Assembly (NCBI RefSeq): GCF_025642785.1
Contig: NZ_JANZKU010000012.1
Coordinates: 62,001 to 126,000 of the forward strand
Length of the DNA: 64,000 bases
From: Pseudomonas sp. RIT-PI-AD
Lineage (GTDB): Bacteria; Pseudomonadota; Gammaproteobacteria; Pseudomonadales; Pseudomonadaceae
Reading direction: 5' to 3'
Part shown: piece by piece, positions 28,232 through 36,385 of the stretch
Numbering within the stretch: the stretch's first letter is position 1
Layout of the letters: each line of letters opens with the position of its first letter
The notes under the pieces: model-generated
The model's database searches: none
Seen by the model: the letters and a program-made list of their open reading frames with translations, nothing else
Told to the model about the DNA's origin: nothing
Position numbers and translations under genes: made by a program

Positions 28232-28765
28232 GTGCGAGCCATCTTCCTTCCCCTCGCCCTTTCCCTGCTCACCGGTTGCGCCAGTATCGTCAGCGAGAGC
28301 AAATACCCGGTCAACATCGTCACTTATCCGGCAGGTGCCCAGGTGGACATCCACGACCGCAACGGCGTCGCCATCTACACCGGCACCACGCCGGCCCTGG
28401 TCAACCTGGACTCCGGCGACGGCTATTTCGGCCGCGCGGCCTACACCATCGACCTGAAGAAAGAGGGCTTCGTGCCCGCTCAGGCCCACCTGCGGGCGTC
28501 GATGAACGGCTGGTACTGGGGCAACATTTTCTTCGGCGGCCTGATCGGGATGCTGATCGTCGATCCCCTTACCGGCGCCATGTACAAGTTGCCCACCAGC
28601 AGCATCAGCCAGCTCGACGCCTTGCCTCCACCGCCAGTCACCCCCATGCCTGCCGCCGGGACGGCGATCCCGGCCTCGAAGACCGAGGAAATCCGCGACC
28701 TGCAACAATCCAACCTGCCTTACGAGGAATACCAGCGTCGCTACGAAACCATCCAGGCGAAGTGA
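28232..28765 (+). CDS. PEGA-like putative lipoprotein
   Basis: A 177-residue lipoprotein starting at GTG with GGAGG 7 bases upstream. It has the lipobox LTGC at residues 13-16. The segment VNIVTYPAGAQVDIHDRNGVAIYTGTTPALVNLDSGDGYFGRAAYTIDLKKEGF looks like a PEGA-type beta domain, and NGWYWGNIFFGGLIGMLIVDPLTGAMYKL is a hydrophobic Gly-rich hairpin seen in related lipoproteins. A Pro-rich linker and short helical tail end it. Role unknown, probably envelope. Confidence 0.8.
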   Translation: MRAIFLPLALSLLTGCASIVSESKYPVNIVTYPAGAQVDIHDRNGVAIYTGTTPALVNLDSGDGYFGRAAYTIDLKKEGFVPAQAHLRASMNGWYWGNIFFGGLIGMLIVDPLTGAMYKLPTSSISQLDALPPPPVTPMPAAGTAIPASKTEEIRDLQQSNLPYEEYQRRYETIQAK

Positions 28766-28935
28766 CAGGCACCGGCGTCGCCGAACTCCCGCTGGCGGCA
28801 CCCCGGAAACTGTGCGCTGGTCGGCGTTCGGCAGCATGGCCTTCTGCCAAAGCCGGCGCGGCGCCCTAGAATGACCGCGCCACGGAGCGCGTTCACGCTT
28901 CGCATCTGGATTCCCCGACACAGGAAGCGTCATTC

Positions 28936-30360
28936 ATGCGCAAACCCGCCTTTCCCGCCCTGCTCACCGCTTGGTTGCTCTCGGCCCCGGCCCATGCGAT
29001 GTACCTCAATGCCAACGGCGAGGGCCAGGTGCTGTTGTTCCCGCTCTACAGCACCGAGGCCGGCAACGACACCCACCTGCACATCACCAACGGCAGCACC
29101 GACTATAAGGCGGTCAAGGTGCGCGTCCTCGAAGGGATGAATTCGCGCACGGTGCTGAGCTTCAACCTGTACCTGCAACCCAACGATGCCTGGACCGGCG
29201 CCCTGGTGCGCACGGCCGGCGGGGCCAAGTTGGTCTCCTCGGACAGCTCCTGCACCGTGCCGCGCATCGAGCGCACCAACGGTCTGGAACTCTCCGCCAG
29301 TGCCTACCAGGGCAACGACTATGCCGCCGGCCAGGGCGGTCCGCAGGACGAGGCGCGCACGCGGCTCGGGCATATCGAGGTGATCGAGATGGGCGTGCTG
29401 CCCGCCGACATGGTGCTCACCGGCCTGGTGACCGGCAGTGCCGCCCAGGTCGCCTCGGCGCTCGACGACGGTGGCCGCTCCGGCGATTGCTCGGAACTGC
29501 GCTCGGCCTTCGCGGCAGGCGGCCTCTGGGAGCGCGACCCCGGCGCCGGCGTGCTACCGGCCAGCGGCGGCCTTTACGGCACCTCGACGCTGATCAACGT
29601 GGAAAAAGGCAACGAAGATGGCATCGGCGCCCTCGCTTTGGAAGGGTTCTGGCCGGCCAATGCCAGCCAGCACACCCGCCCCGAGGTGGACGCCCCGCGG
29701 CTGGACGCCGGCGCCACCGAGGTGATTTTCGCCGACGGCAGCAAGACCACCTTCTCCCGCGGCATCGACGCCGTCAGCGCGTTGCTGATGACCCCCTGGC
29801 TGAAGAACGACTACGCCTACGGGGTCGGCTTGAACGCGGAAACCGACTGGGTGGTGACCTACCCCACCAAGGCCTTCTACGTGACCCCGGCCTTGTCCGG
29901 CTCCGGCTCTGCCCGCGCACCCTTCAGCCATGCCTGGACCTCCAGCCGCGGCGGCACGGCCTGCGACAGGTTGCCGATCTCCGCTTACGACCGGGTCGGC
30001 CATCTCATCGGCAGTTCGGATAACGATCTCTGCTGGGCGACCAACGTCATCAGCCTGAACGACAGCGACATCGTCGGTCACGGCTCGGTCGGTCTGATCC
30101 TCAGCGACGCCCGCTACCAGGCCGGCTGGCTGCGCATCGACCAGCCGTCCAAGGATTTCCGCCTGCAATCCGCCAGCGGCCGCAGCGTCTACGGCCTCCC
30201 GGCCACCGGCTTCGCCGTGACGCGCATCCAGAACGGCGACGTCGGCGGCCTGCTCTCCAACTACTCGGCGGCCTGGCCCCACAAGGTCTCGCGCAAGCTC
30301 AGCAGCAGCGGTGGCGGCAGCGGCAGCGGCAGCGGCAGCGGCAGCGGGACCGGTAACTGA
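28936..30360 (+). CDS. Secreted/surface protein, first of three paralogs, Ser-Gly tail
   Basis: A 474-residue exported protein with a signal peptide at 1-21 (cut after AHA). The N-terminal core MYLNANGEGQVLLFPLYSTEAGNDTHLHITNGS, then VRVLEGMNSRTVLSFNLYLQPNDAWTGALV, is shared with the next two genes and with many proteobacterial proteins of unknown function, and looks beta-rich. Conserved DYAYGVGLNAETDWVVTYPTKAF and FAVTRIQNGDVGGLLSNY occur near the end. Only this paralog ends in a Ser/Gly repeat (about the last 20 residues). No anchor or catalytic motif is recognised. Confidence 0.75.
   Translation: MRKPAFPALLTAWLLSAPAHAMYLNANGEGQVLLFPLYSTEAGNDTHLHITNGSTDYKAVKVRVLEGMNSRTVLSFNLYLQPNDAWTGALVRTAGGAKLVSSDSSCTVPRIERTNGLELSASAYQGNDYAAGQGGPQDEARTRLGHIEVIEMGVLPADMVLTGLVTGSAAQVASALDDGGRSGDCSELRSAFAAGGLWERDPGAGVLPASGGLYGTSTLINVEKGNEDGIGALALEGFWPANASQHTRPEVDAPRLDAGATEVIFADGSKTTFSRGIDAVSALLMTPWLKNDYAYGVGLNAETDWVVTYPTKAFYVTPALSGSGSARAPFSHAWTSSRGGTACDRLPISAYDRVGHLIGSSDNDLCWATNVISLNDSDIVGHGSVGLILSDARYQAGWLRIDQPSKDFRLQSASGRSVYGLPATGFAVTRIQNGDVGGLLSNYSAAWPHKVSRKLSSSGGGSGSGSGSGSGTGN
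30316..30345 (+). repeat. Five GGCAGC hexamers encoding a Gly-Ser tail
   Basis: Five perfect tandem copies of GGCAGC, at the 3' end of the first paralog, coding Gly-Ser dipeptides. In-frame hexamer repeats can change copy number by slippage without breaking the gene. Confidence 0.9.
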
Positions 30361-30484
30361 AAACGACCTCTGGACGACGCGACGACCTCCTGGCGGGGCG
30401 CGTCTGTGCCTATCGCTTCGGCTCATCCATGTCGGCGATCGCGCGCGGATGCCGCCAGATTGGGCGCCGCGTAGAGGGCACTCA

Positions 30485-30532
30485 TCGAAGCGTCCCACGA
30501 CGGGCCTTCTTCATTTCATAAGGACAAATGGC
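30485..30532 (+). repeat. Leader repeat, copy 1
   Basis: The 48 bases before the second paralog match those before the third (31902-31951). They share CGGGCCTTCTTCATTTCA exactly, a short GCCC/GGGC-type hairpin, and the AAGGACAAA ribosome site. The duplication therefore included the upstream region. Confidence 0.85.
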
Positions 30533-31864
30533 ATGAATGTTTCTCGCTCCCTCACCCTGGCCGCCGCGCTGTGCCTGTCCTGCGGTGCAGGCGCCGTGGA
30601 ACTCTCGGTCGGCGGCCAGGGGCAGGCGCTGATCTACCCGATCTACAGTGTGGACTCGGGCAACGACACGGCGATTCACGTCACCAATGGGTCTGCCGAG
30701 CCGAGTATCGCCAAGGTACGCATCCTCGAGGGCATGACCGGCAAGGTGGCCCATAGCTTCAATCTCTACCTGGGTGGTCACGATGTCTGGACCGGCGTGC
30801 TGACCCGCAGCGGCGATAGAGCGCGCCTGATCAGCGCCGATACCAGCTGCACCCTACCGCGACTGCCGGCCGAAGGTGTGGAACTGGGCACCGGCGCCAA
30901 TCCAGTCCTGGCGCCGCGCACTCGGGTGGGCGCTGTCGAAGTCATTGAAATGGGAACGCCTGACTTCGCCTTGGAAGACGCCCGGACGCAACTCACGAAC
31001 TTCTTCAGCGGCAGTTGTGACAGCCTTTACGGCGCGTTCGCCGAAGGAGGTCTATGGGCCCTGGACAGCCGGTATGGACTCAAGCCCCCAAAAGGCCGGC
31101 TCTCCGGCAGCGCGACCCTGACCAACGTGATGAATGGTCATCAGATCGGCGTGGATGCCACGGCGTTGGTGAACTTCAGCGTACATGCGCGCCAAACCCG
31201 CCCGGAAGATCCCGAGCCGACGCTGGGTCAAAGCGAAACGAGTTACGCGACAATGCGTAGCGCTGTGGTGAAATTCCGCACCGGTGCCGATGCTGTCACG
31301 GCCCTGCTGACTCGCCCGAGCGCCGAAGGGGACTTCGCCTATGGCGCGGGGCTGAACGCGGAGACGGACTGGGTCCTCACCTTTCCCACCAAAGCCTATG
31401 TCAACGCCCTGACCACGCCGGATATGGAGGGTGAGCGCTACTCGCCCTTCGTAACGACCCCTGGCGCGAACGGCCTGACTTGCGAAGAGGTCGGAGTCGG
31501 TTTCGTGAATCGCGACAGCGAGCCACAGCGGGGGTTCGGTGCCACGATAAACCTATGCGCCATCACCAACATCATCGGCCTCGGCGACAGCGATATCCTG
31601 GGCGGTCAGTACGTACGCACACAGGTGCCCGCACCCAACACCACCGGCCGGATGAACATCCCGCTGATAGCGTTCGAGTACATTCCAGAGCTGCACATTA
31701 AGCGGAATTTGTGGCCGATTTCGCCCACCCCCTTCGACCTCGAAGGGCTGGGAGTGATCGGACTCTCGCTCACCCGAATCCAGAATGGGGACGTAGGCGG
31801 GCTGCTGTCGAACTATGTGAGCGTCCAGCGCCTCACGTCGCGAACCGATGCGGTTTCCTTTTAA
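30533..31864 (+). CDS. Secreted/surface protein, second paralog
   Basis: A 443-residue exported protein (signal peptide 1-20, cut after GAGA) of the same family as the preceding gene. VELSVGGQGQALIYPIYSVDSGNDTAIHVTNGS and AHSFNLYLGGHDVWTGVLTRS give the shared N-terminal core; FAYGAGLNAETDWVLTFPTKAY and LSLTRIQNGDVGGLLSNY are the C-terminal signature. Cys pairs at about 105, 160, 310 and 340 suggest periplasmic or extracellular disulfides. The start follows AAGGACAAA. It is the same length as the third paralog. Role unknown. Confidence 0.75.
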   Translation: MNVSRSLTLAAALCLSCGAGAVELSVGGQGQALIYPIYSVDSGNDTAIHVTNGSAEPSIAKVRILEGMTGKVAHSFNLYLGGHDVWTGVLTRSGDRARLISADTSCTLPRLPAEGVELGTGANPVLAPRTRVGAVEVIEMGTPDFALEDARTQLTNFFSGSCDSLYGAFAEGGLWALDSRYGLKPPKGRLSGSATLTNVMNGHQIGVDATALVNFSVHARQTRPEDPEPTLGQSETSYATMRSAVVKFRTGADAVTALLTRPSAEGDFAYGAGLNAETDWVLTFPTKAYVNALTTPDMEGERYSPFVTTPGANGLTCEEVGVGFVNRDSEPQRGFGATINLCAITNIIGLGDSDILGGQYVRTQVPAPNTTGRMNIPLIAFEYIPELHIKRNLWPISPTPFDLEGLGVIGLSLTRIQNGDVGGLLSNYVSVQRLTSRTDAVSF

Positions 31865-31901
31865 CGCAGCTGTGTTCATAGAGCCCTTTAGGGTGTCATG
31901 G

Positions 31902-31951
31902 TCGAAGCGCCCCATGACGGGCCTTCTTCATTTCACAAGGACAAAAATGAC
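31902..31951 (+). repeat. Leader repeat, copy 2
   Basis: Second copy of the leader described at 30485-30532, directly before the third paralog. It differs by a few substitutions and a 2-base insertion. Confidence 0.85.
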
Positions 31952-33283
31952 ATGAATGTTTCTCGCTCCCTCGCCCTGGCCGCAGCATTGGGCCTGCCCT
32001 GCGCAGGCGCCGTGGAACTCTCGGTCGGCGGCCAGGGGCAGGCGTTGATCTACCCGATCTACAGCGTGGAGTCCGGCAACGACACGGCGATTCACGTCAC
32101 CAACGGGGCGCTTGACCCGAGTATCGTCAAGGTACGCCTTCTCGAGGGCGTGGGCGGCCAGGTGGCCCATAGCTTCAACCTCTACCTGGGTGGTCACGAT
32201 GTTTGGACCGGTGTGCTGACCCGCAGCGCCGACGGAGTACGTCTGATCACCGCCGATACCAGTTGTACCCTGCCGCGACTGCCGGCCGAAGGCGTGGAAC
32301 TGGGTGCCGCTGCCGATCCAGCCCTGGCGCCGCGCACGCGAGTGGGCATTGTCGAGGTCATTGAAATGGGTTCACTCGACCCCGCTGTCGAATATTCCGA
32401 GTGGAAGCAACTCAATGAGTTCTTCTCCGGCGGCAATTGTGGAGGTCTTTCCGGCGCGTTCGACGCAGGAGGTCCATGGGCCTTGGACCGCCACTACGGA
32501 CTCAAGCCTCCAAGAGGCCACCTGTCCGGCAGTGTCACCCTGACCAACGTCATGAATGGTCATCAGATCGCTGTGGAAGCCTCGGCGCTGAACGAATTCA
32601 GCCAAAATGTCCGGCAGACCCGCCCGGAAGATCCCGAGCCGACGCTGGGCCAGAGCGAAACGAGCTATGCGACCATGCGCGGCACGGTGATACCGTTCCG
32701 CAACGGCGTCGAGGCTGTCACGGCCCTGCTGACTCGTCCGAGCGCCGAAGGGGACTTCGCCTATGGCGCCGGCCTGAACGCGGAGACGGACTGGGTCGTC
32801 ACCTTCCCCACCAAGGCCTACCTCAACGCCCTGACCACGTCGGATATGGCGGGCGAGCGCCACTCGCCGTTCGTAACGACCCCTGACGAGAATGGCCTGA
32901 CCTGCGAACGGGTCGATACCCTGCTCGCAAGCCGCGAGGGCGAGCGCGAATCCAGCGACAGGATAAATCTCTGTGCCATCACCAATATCATCGGTCTCGG
33001 CGACAGCGATATCCTGGGCGGCCAGTACGTTCGCACACGGTTGCCTGCACCCAAATACGATACCGGCTGGTTGGAACTGACACTGTCGGGCTACGACGAC
33101 ACCTCAGAGTGGAGCAGCTACAAGCGGAATCTCATGCCGATCGATCCTCCAGCGCCCTTCGAGCTGAAAGGGTTGGGCATGATCGGGCTCTCGCTCACCC
33201 GTATTCAAAACGGGGATGTGGGCGGCCTACTGTCGAACTATATGAGCGCCAAACGCCTCACATCGCCAACCGACCCCTATTAA
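31952..33283 (+). CDS. Secreted/surface protein, third paralog
   Basis: A 443-residue exported protein very similar to the second paralog throughout. Long identical runs include the ARxTRPEDPEPTLGQSETSYATMR region and TNIIGLGDSDILGGQYVRT. Divergence clusters in two stretches (about 135-165 and 335-410), which may be exposed loops. Its last four bases overlap the end of the convergent response-regulator gene. Role unknown. Confidence 0.75.
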   Translation: MNVSRSLALAAALGLPCAGAVELSVGGQGQALIYPIYSVESGNDTAIHVTNGALDPSIVKVRLLEGVGGQVAHSFNLYLGGHDVWTGVLTRSADGVRLITADTSCTLPRLPAEGVELGAAADPALAPRTRVGIVEVIEMGSLDPAVEYSEWKQLNEFFSGGNCGGLSGAFDAGGPWALDRHYGLKPPRGHLSGSVTLTNVMNGHQIAVEASALNEFSQNVRQTRPEDPEPTLGQSETSYATMRGTVIPFRNGVEAVTALLTRPSAEGDFAYGAGLNAETDWVVTFPTKAYLNALTTSDMAGERHSPFVTTPDENGLTCERVDTLLASREGERESSDRINLCAITNIIGLGDSDILGGQYVRTRLPAPKYDTGWLELTLSGYDDTSEWSSYKRNLMPIDPPAPFELKGLGMIGLSLTRIQNGDVGGLLSNYMSAKRLTSPTDPY

Positions 33284-33657
33284 CGCAACAACGTCTCCAT
33301 GGTGCGCTTGAGGGTGTCCATGGAGAAGGGTTTGCCGAGGACGGTGGCCTTGTCGAGCACATCGCTGCCGGTCTCGAAGATTTCCGTGGCGTAGCCGCTG
33401 ATGAAGATCACGTTGAGGTCGGGGCGCAGTTTCAGCGCGGGTTCGGCGATTTTCACCCCGGAGACGCCGCCGGGCAGGCGGTAGTCGGTGATCAGCAGGT
33501 CCAGGCGTGGCCGGCCGGCGAGGATGAGGAAGGCGGCATCCGCCGAGTCGGCCTGCAGCACGTGATAGCCCTCGCCCGACAGGTAGTCGACGAGCAACAT
33601 CAGGATCAAGGGTTCGTCCTCGACCACCAGCACCGTTTTCTTCACTGAATGTCCCAT
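33280..33657 (-). CDS. Single-domain response regulator
   Basis: A 125-residue lone receiver domain: acidic pair in VVEDEP, phospho-acceptor Asp58 in LLITDYRLPGG, and Lys in LGKPF. With no output domain it must act by protein contact or phosphate transfer, probably with the hybrid kinases encoded next to it. It starts 48 bp after the receiver-kinase stop on the same strand, so it is likely the last gene of that operon. Confidence 0.92.
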   Translation of the reverse strand: MGHSVKKTVLVVEDEPLILMLLVDYLSGEGYHVLQADSADAAFLILAGRPRLDLLITDYRLPGGVSGVKIAEPALKLRPDLNVIFISGYATEIFETGSDVLDKATVLGKPFSMDTLKRTMETLLR

Positions 33658-33705
33658 CCGCTTTCCACTGGTTCGGCCGATCCGGCCCGTGCAGGCTGCG
33701 CCGCG

Positions 33706-34956
33706 TTAGCGGGCGCTGACATCGTCGCCGAGGCCTGCCCCTTCGACAGCCGCGATCGCCCGGTCGTTCGGCTCGCCCAGGGGCAGGTGGACGCAGAACA
33801 GCGAGCCCTCGCCCGGCGCGCTCTGCACGGTGATGCTACCGCCGTGGGCCTTGACGATCTGTTCCGAAATGTAGAGCCCCAGCCCCAGGCCGGCCACGGC
33901 GTCGTTGCCCACCCCGCGCTCGAACTGCTGGAAGATCCGCTGCTGGTTTTCCGGCGGGATGCCGATGCCATGGTCGCGCACGTCGATGCGGGCGCCTTCG
34001 GCGACCGGGTAGACGCGTACCTCGATGGGTTTCTTCGCCCCGTAGCGCAACGCATTGGTCAGCAGATTGGCGAGGACCTGTTCGATGCGGAACTCGTCCC
34101 AGACCCCGACGATGGGGGTATGGCCCAGCACCGATATCTCGTATTCGGCGGTCGCCACCTGGTGGGAGAAGCTTTCCACCACCTGGGTCACCAGGCGGGT
34201 CAGGTCGAAGCGCTTGGGCCGGATCGATAGCTTGCCGGTGCGGATGCGCGACACGTCGAGCATGTCTTCGATCAGCCGGATCAAGCTCTGCAACTGGCGC
34301 TCGTCGCGGGCGAACATGGCGCTCAGCTTGTCGAGGGTGAAGGCTTCGGCGTTGTTGCGCTCCAATTGCATCTTGCGCAATTGGGTGTCGAGGATCAGCC
34401 CGTTGAGCGGCGTGCGCACTTCGTGGGAAACCATGGACATGAAGTCGTCGCGCATGCGCAACGAACGTTGCAGTTCGTCTTGGGTCGAGCGCAGCTCGGC
34501 GAGCAGCGCATCCTGCTCCTGGCGGCTGCGTTCCAGCGCCTCGACCTGGCGCATCATCACCTTGCGCTGACGATAAAGGTCGACGAACACGTTGACCTTG
34601 CTCTTCACCGCGTGCACGTCGAGGGGCTTCTGCAGGAAGTCCACCGCGCCGCTTTCGTAGCCCTTGAACGCGTAGTTGAGCTCGCGCCCGGCGGCGCTGA
34701 CGAACACGATGGGGATGTGCTTGGTCTTTTCCGTGCCGCGCATCAGCTCGGCCAGCTCGAAGCCGTTCATCCCAGGCATCTGCACGTCGAGGATGGCCAG
34801 GGCGAACTCGTGCTCCAGCAGCAGCGCCAGCGCCTCGTCGGCGGACAACGCCTTGTACACCGCGCGTCCCTCGCGCTTGATCAGCGCCTCGAGGGCCAGC
34901 AGGTTTTCCGGCAGGTCGTCGACGATCAGCAGCTTGCTTTCGGTGGCGCTCAGCAT
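33706..34956 (-). CDS. Response regulator-histidine kinase
   Basis: A 416-residue soluble protein. The N-terminal receiver (1-120) has Asp57 in ILDVQMPG; a coiled-coil linker covers about 128-168; HisKA has phospho-accepting His178 in MVSHEVRTPLNG; and the HATPase has N-box NLLTNALRYG, G1 DHGIGIPPEN and G2 GLGLGLYIS. It has no membrane segment, so it takes its input through the receiver, perhaps from the large hybrid kinase. Its start overlaps the CheB stop by 7 bases. Confidence 0.93.
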   Translation of the reverse strand: MLSATESKLLIVDDLPENLLALEALIKREGRAVYKALSADEALALLLEHEFALAILDVQMPGMNGFELAELMRGTEKTKHIPIVFVSAAGRELNYAFKGYESGAVDFLQKPLDVHAVKSKVNVFVDLYRQRKVMMRQVEALERSRQEQDALLAELRSTQDELQRSLRMRDDFMSMVSHEVRTPLNGLILDTQLRKMQLERNNAEAFTLDKLSAMFARDERQLQSLIRLIEDMLDVSRIRTGKLSIRPKRFDLTRLVTQVVESFSHQVATAEYEISVLGHTPIVGVWDEFRIEQVLANLLTNALRYGAKKPIEVRVYPVAEGARIDVRDHGIGIPPENQQRIFQQFERGVGNDAVAGLGLGLYISEQIVKAHGGSITVQSAPGEGSLFCVHLPLGEPNDRAIAAVEGAGLGDDVSAR

Positions 34957-35543
34957 GAGGAGGGGTCCAGTTGGGCCAGCACGGCGGGCATCTCGCGCAA
35001 GGGAAGTATAAAGTCCGGTCGATGCAGCGCCAGCGCGGCCTGCGGCATGGTGGGCACCTGGGCGTCGACGGGGTCCTGGACCAGGGTCAGGCCGCCGCGG
35101 CGCTTGATCATCGCCAGCCCCGCGGCACCGTCGTCGTTGGCGCCGGTGAGCAGCAATCCGGCCAGGTTGACGGTATACACGTCGGCAGCCGACTCGAACA
35201 GGATATCGATCGACGGCCGTGAATAATGTCGCGGTTCCTCGCGGCTGAACGAAAAGCTGCGATCCTGCTCGATGGACAGGTGGTAACCCGGCGCGGCGAA
35301 ATACAGGGTGCCGGCGGCCAGCGGCTCCTTGTCCTCGGCCTCCTTCACCCGCAGCGCCATGCGCGTCTGGAACACCTCCGCCAGGCGGCTGTGGCGTTCC
35401 TCCGGCAGGTGCAGCACGGCGACCACCGGCACGCCGTAGTCCGCCGGCAGGCAGGCGAACAGCTCCAGCAGCGCCTGCACGCCGCCGGCGGACGCGCCGA
35501 CCACCAGCGCATCGATGCGACGGGTTGGCGTCAACGGCGGCAC
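34950..35543 (-). CDS. CheB-type methylesterase domain protein (no receiver)
   Basis: A 197-residue stand-alone CheB catalytic domain. The Ser/His/Asp triad is Ser18 in VVGASAGG, His45 in AVLHLPEE, and Asp138 in LLTGANDDGAAG. CheB normally removes glutamyl methyl groups from chemoreceptors and is controlled by an N-terminal receiver, which is absent here. It lies between cheR-like and receiver-kinase genes, so the target may be a non-chemotaxis protein. Confidence 0.92.
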   Translation of the reverse strand: MPPLTPTRRIDALVVGASAGGVQALLELFACLPADYGVPVVAVLHLPEERHSRLAEVFQTRMALRVKEAEDKEPLAAGTLYFAAPGYHLSIEQDRSFSFSREEPRHYSRPSIDILFESAADVYTVNLAGLLLTGANDDGAAGLAMIKRRGGLTLVQDPVDAQVPTMPQAALALHRPDFILPLREMPAVLAQLDPSSC

Positions 35544-35565
35544 AGGCGTTCACCCCGGGGCTGGT

Positions 35566-36384
35566 TCATAGTTTGCGGAAGATCCGTTCTTGCCGGACCA
35601 GCGGCTCGAAGCTGGTGGCATAGGCGGAGAAGTCCAGGCTTTCCTTGCTGCCCAGGCCGAGGAAGCCGCGATGGCAAAGCGACTCGTGGAACAGCCCGAA
35701 AGCCCGGTTCTGCAGCTTCTTGTTGAAATAGATCAGCACGTTGCGGCAGGAGATCAAGTGGGTTTCGGCGAACACGCTGTCAGTCGCCAGGCTGTGGTCG
35801 GCGAAGGTCACCCGCTCGCGCAGCGCCTTGTCGAACAACGCGCCGTCGTAGGCGGCGATGTAGTAGTCGGAAAGCGATTGGCGCCCGCCGGCCTTCTGGT
35901 AGTTCTCGGTGTAGCCGCGGATGTTGTCCAGGGAAAAGATGCCCTGCCGTGCCCGCTCCAGGGAGTGCGGGTTGATGTCGGTGGCATAGAGGATGCTGCG
36001 CTCCAGCAGCCCCTCTTCCTTGAGCAGGATCGCCATGGAATAGACCTCTTCGCCGGTGCTGCAGCCGGCGATCCAGATCTTCAGCGACGGGTAGGTGCGC
36101 AGTACCGGGATCACCTGCTGGCGCAGGGCGAGAAAATAGGTCGGATCGCGGAACATCTCGCTCACCGGAATGGTGAGGTATTGCAGCAACTGCATGAAGG
36201 TCTGCGGCTCGTGGAGCACGCGCTCCTGCAAGGCCGAGATGGTCTTGCAGTCGAATTGGTTGAGGGCGTGCAGCACCCGGCGCTTGAGCGATGCGCCGGA
36301 GTAGTCGCGGAAGTCGTAGCTGTACTTCAGGTAGATCGCTTCGATCAACAGCCGCAGTTCGATTTCGATGTCGCGATCGGACAT
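35566..36384 (-). CDS. CheR-type protein glutamate methyltransferase
   Basis: A 272-residue SAM-dependent methyltransferase of the CheR family. It has an N-terminal helical domain (1-75), TIPVSEMFRDPTYF, the SAM-binding IWIAGCSTGEEVYSMAI, ATDINPHSLERARQGIF, and DLISCRNVLIYF-like HLISCRNVLIYFNKKLQ. It lacks extra TPR or receptor-tethering domains. Only 1 bp separates it from the large hybrid kinase stop, and a CheB domain follows, giving a methylation/demethylation pair without any receptor gene nearby. Confidence 0.94.
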   Translation of the reverse strand: MSDRDIEIELRLLIEAIYLKYSYDFRDYSGASLKRRVLHALNQFDCKTISALQERVLHEPQTFMQLLQYLTIPVSEMFRDPTYFLALRQQVIPVLRTYPSLKIWIAGCSTGEEVYSMAILLKEEGLLERSILYATDINPHSLERARQGIFSLDNIRGYTENYQKAGGRQSLSDYYIAAYDGALFDKALRERVTFADHSLATDSVFAETHLISCRNVLIYFNKKLQNRAFGLFHESLCHRGFLGLGSKESLDFSAYATSFEPLVRQERIFRKL

Positions 36385-36385
36385 A

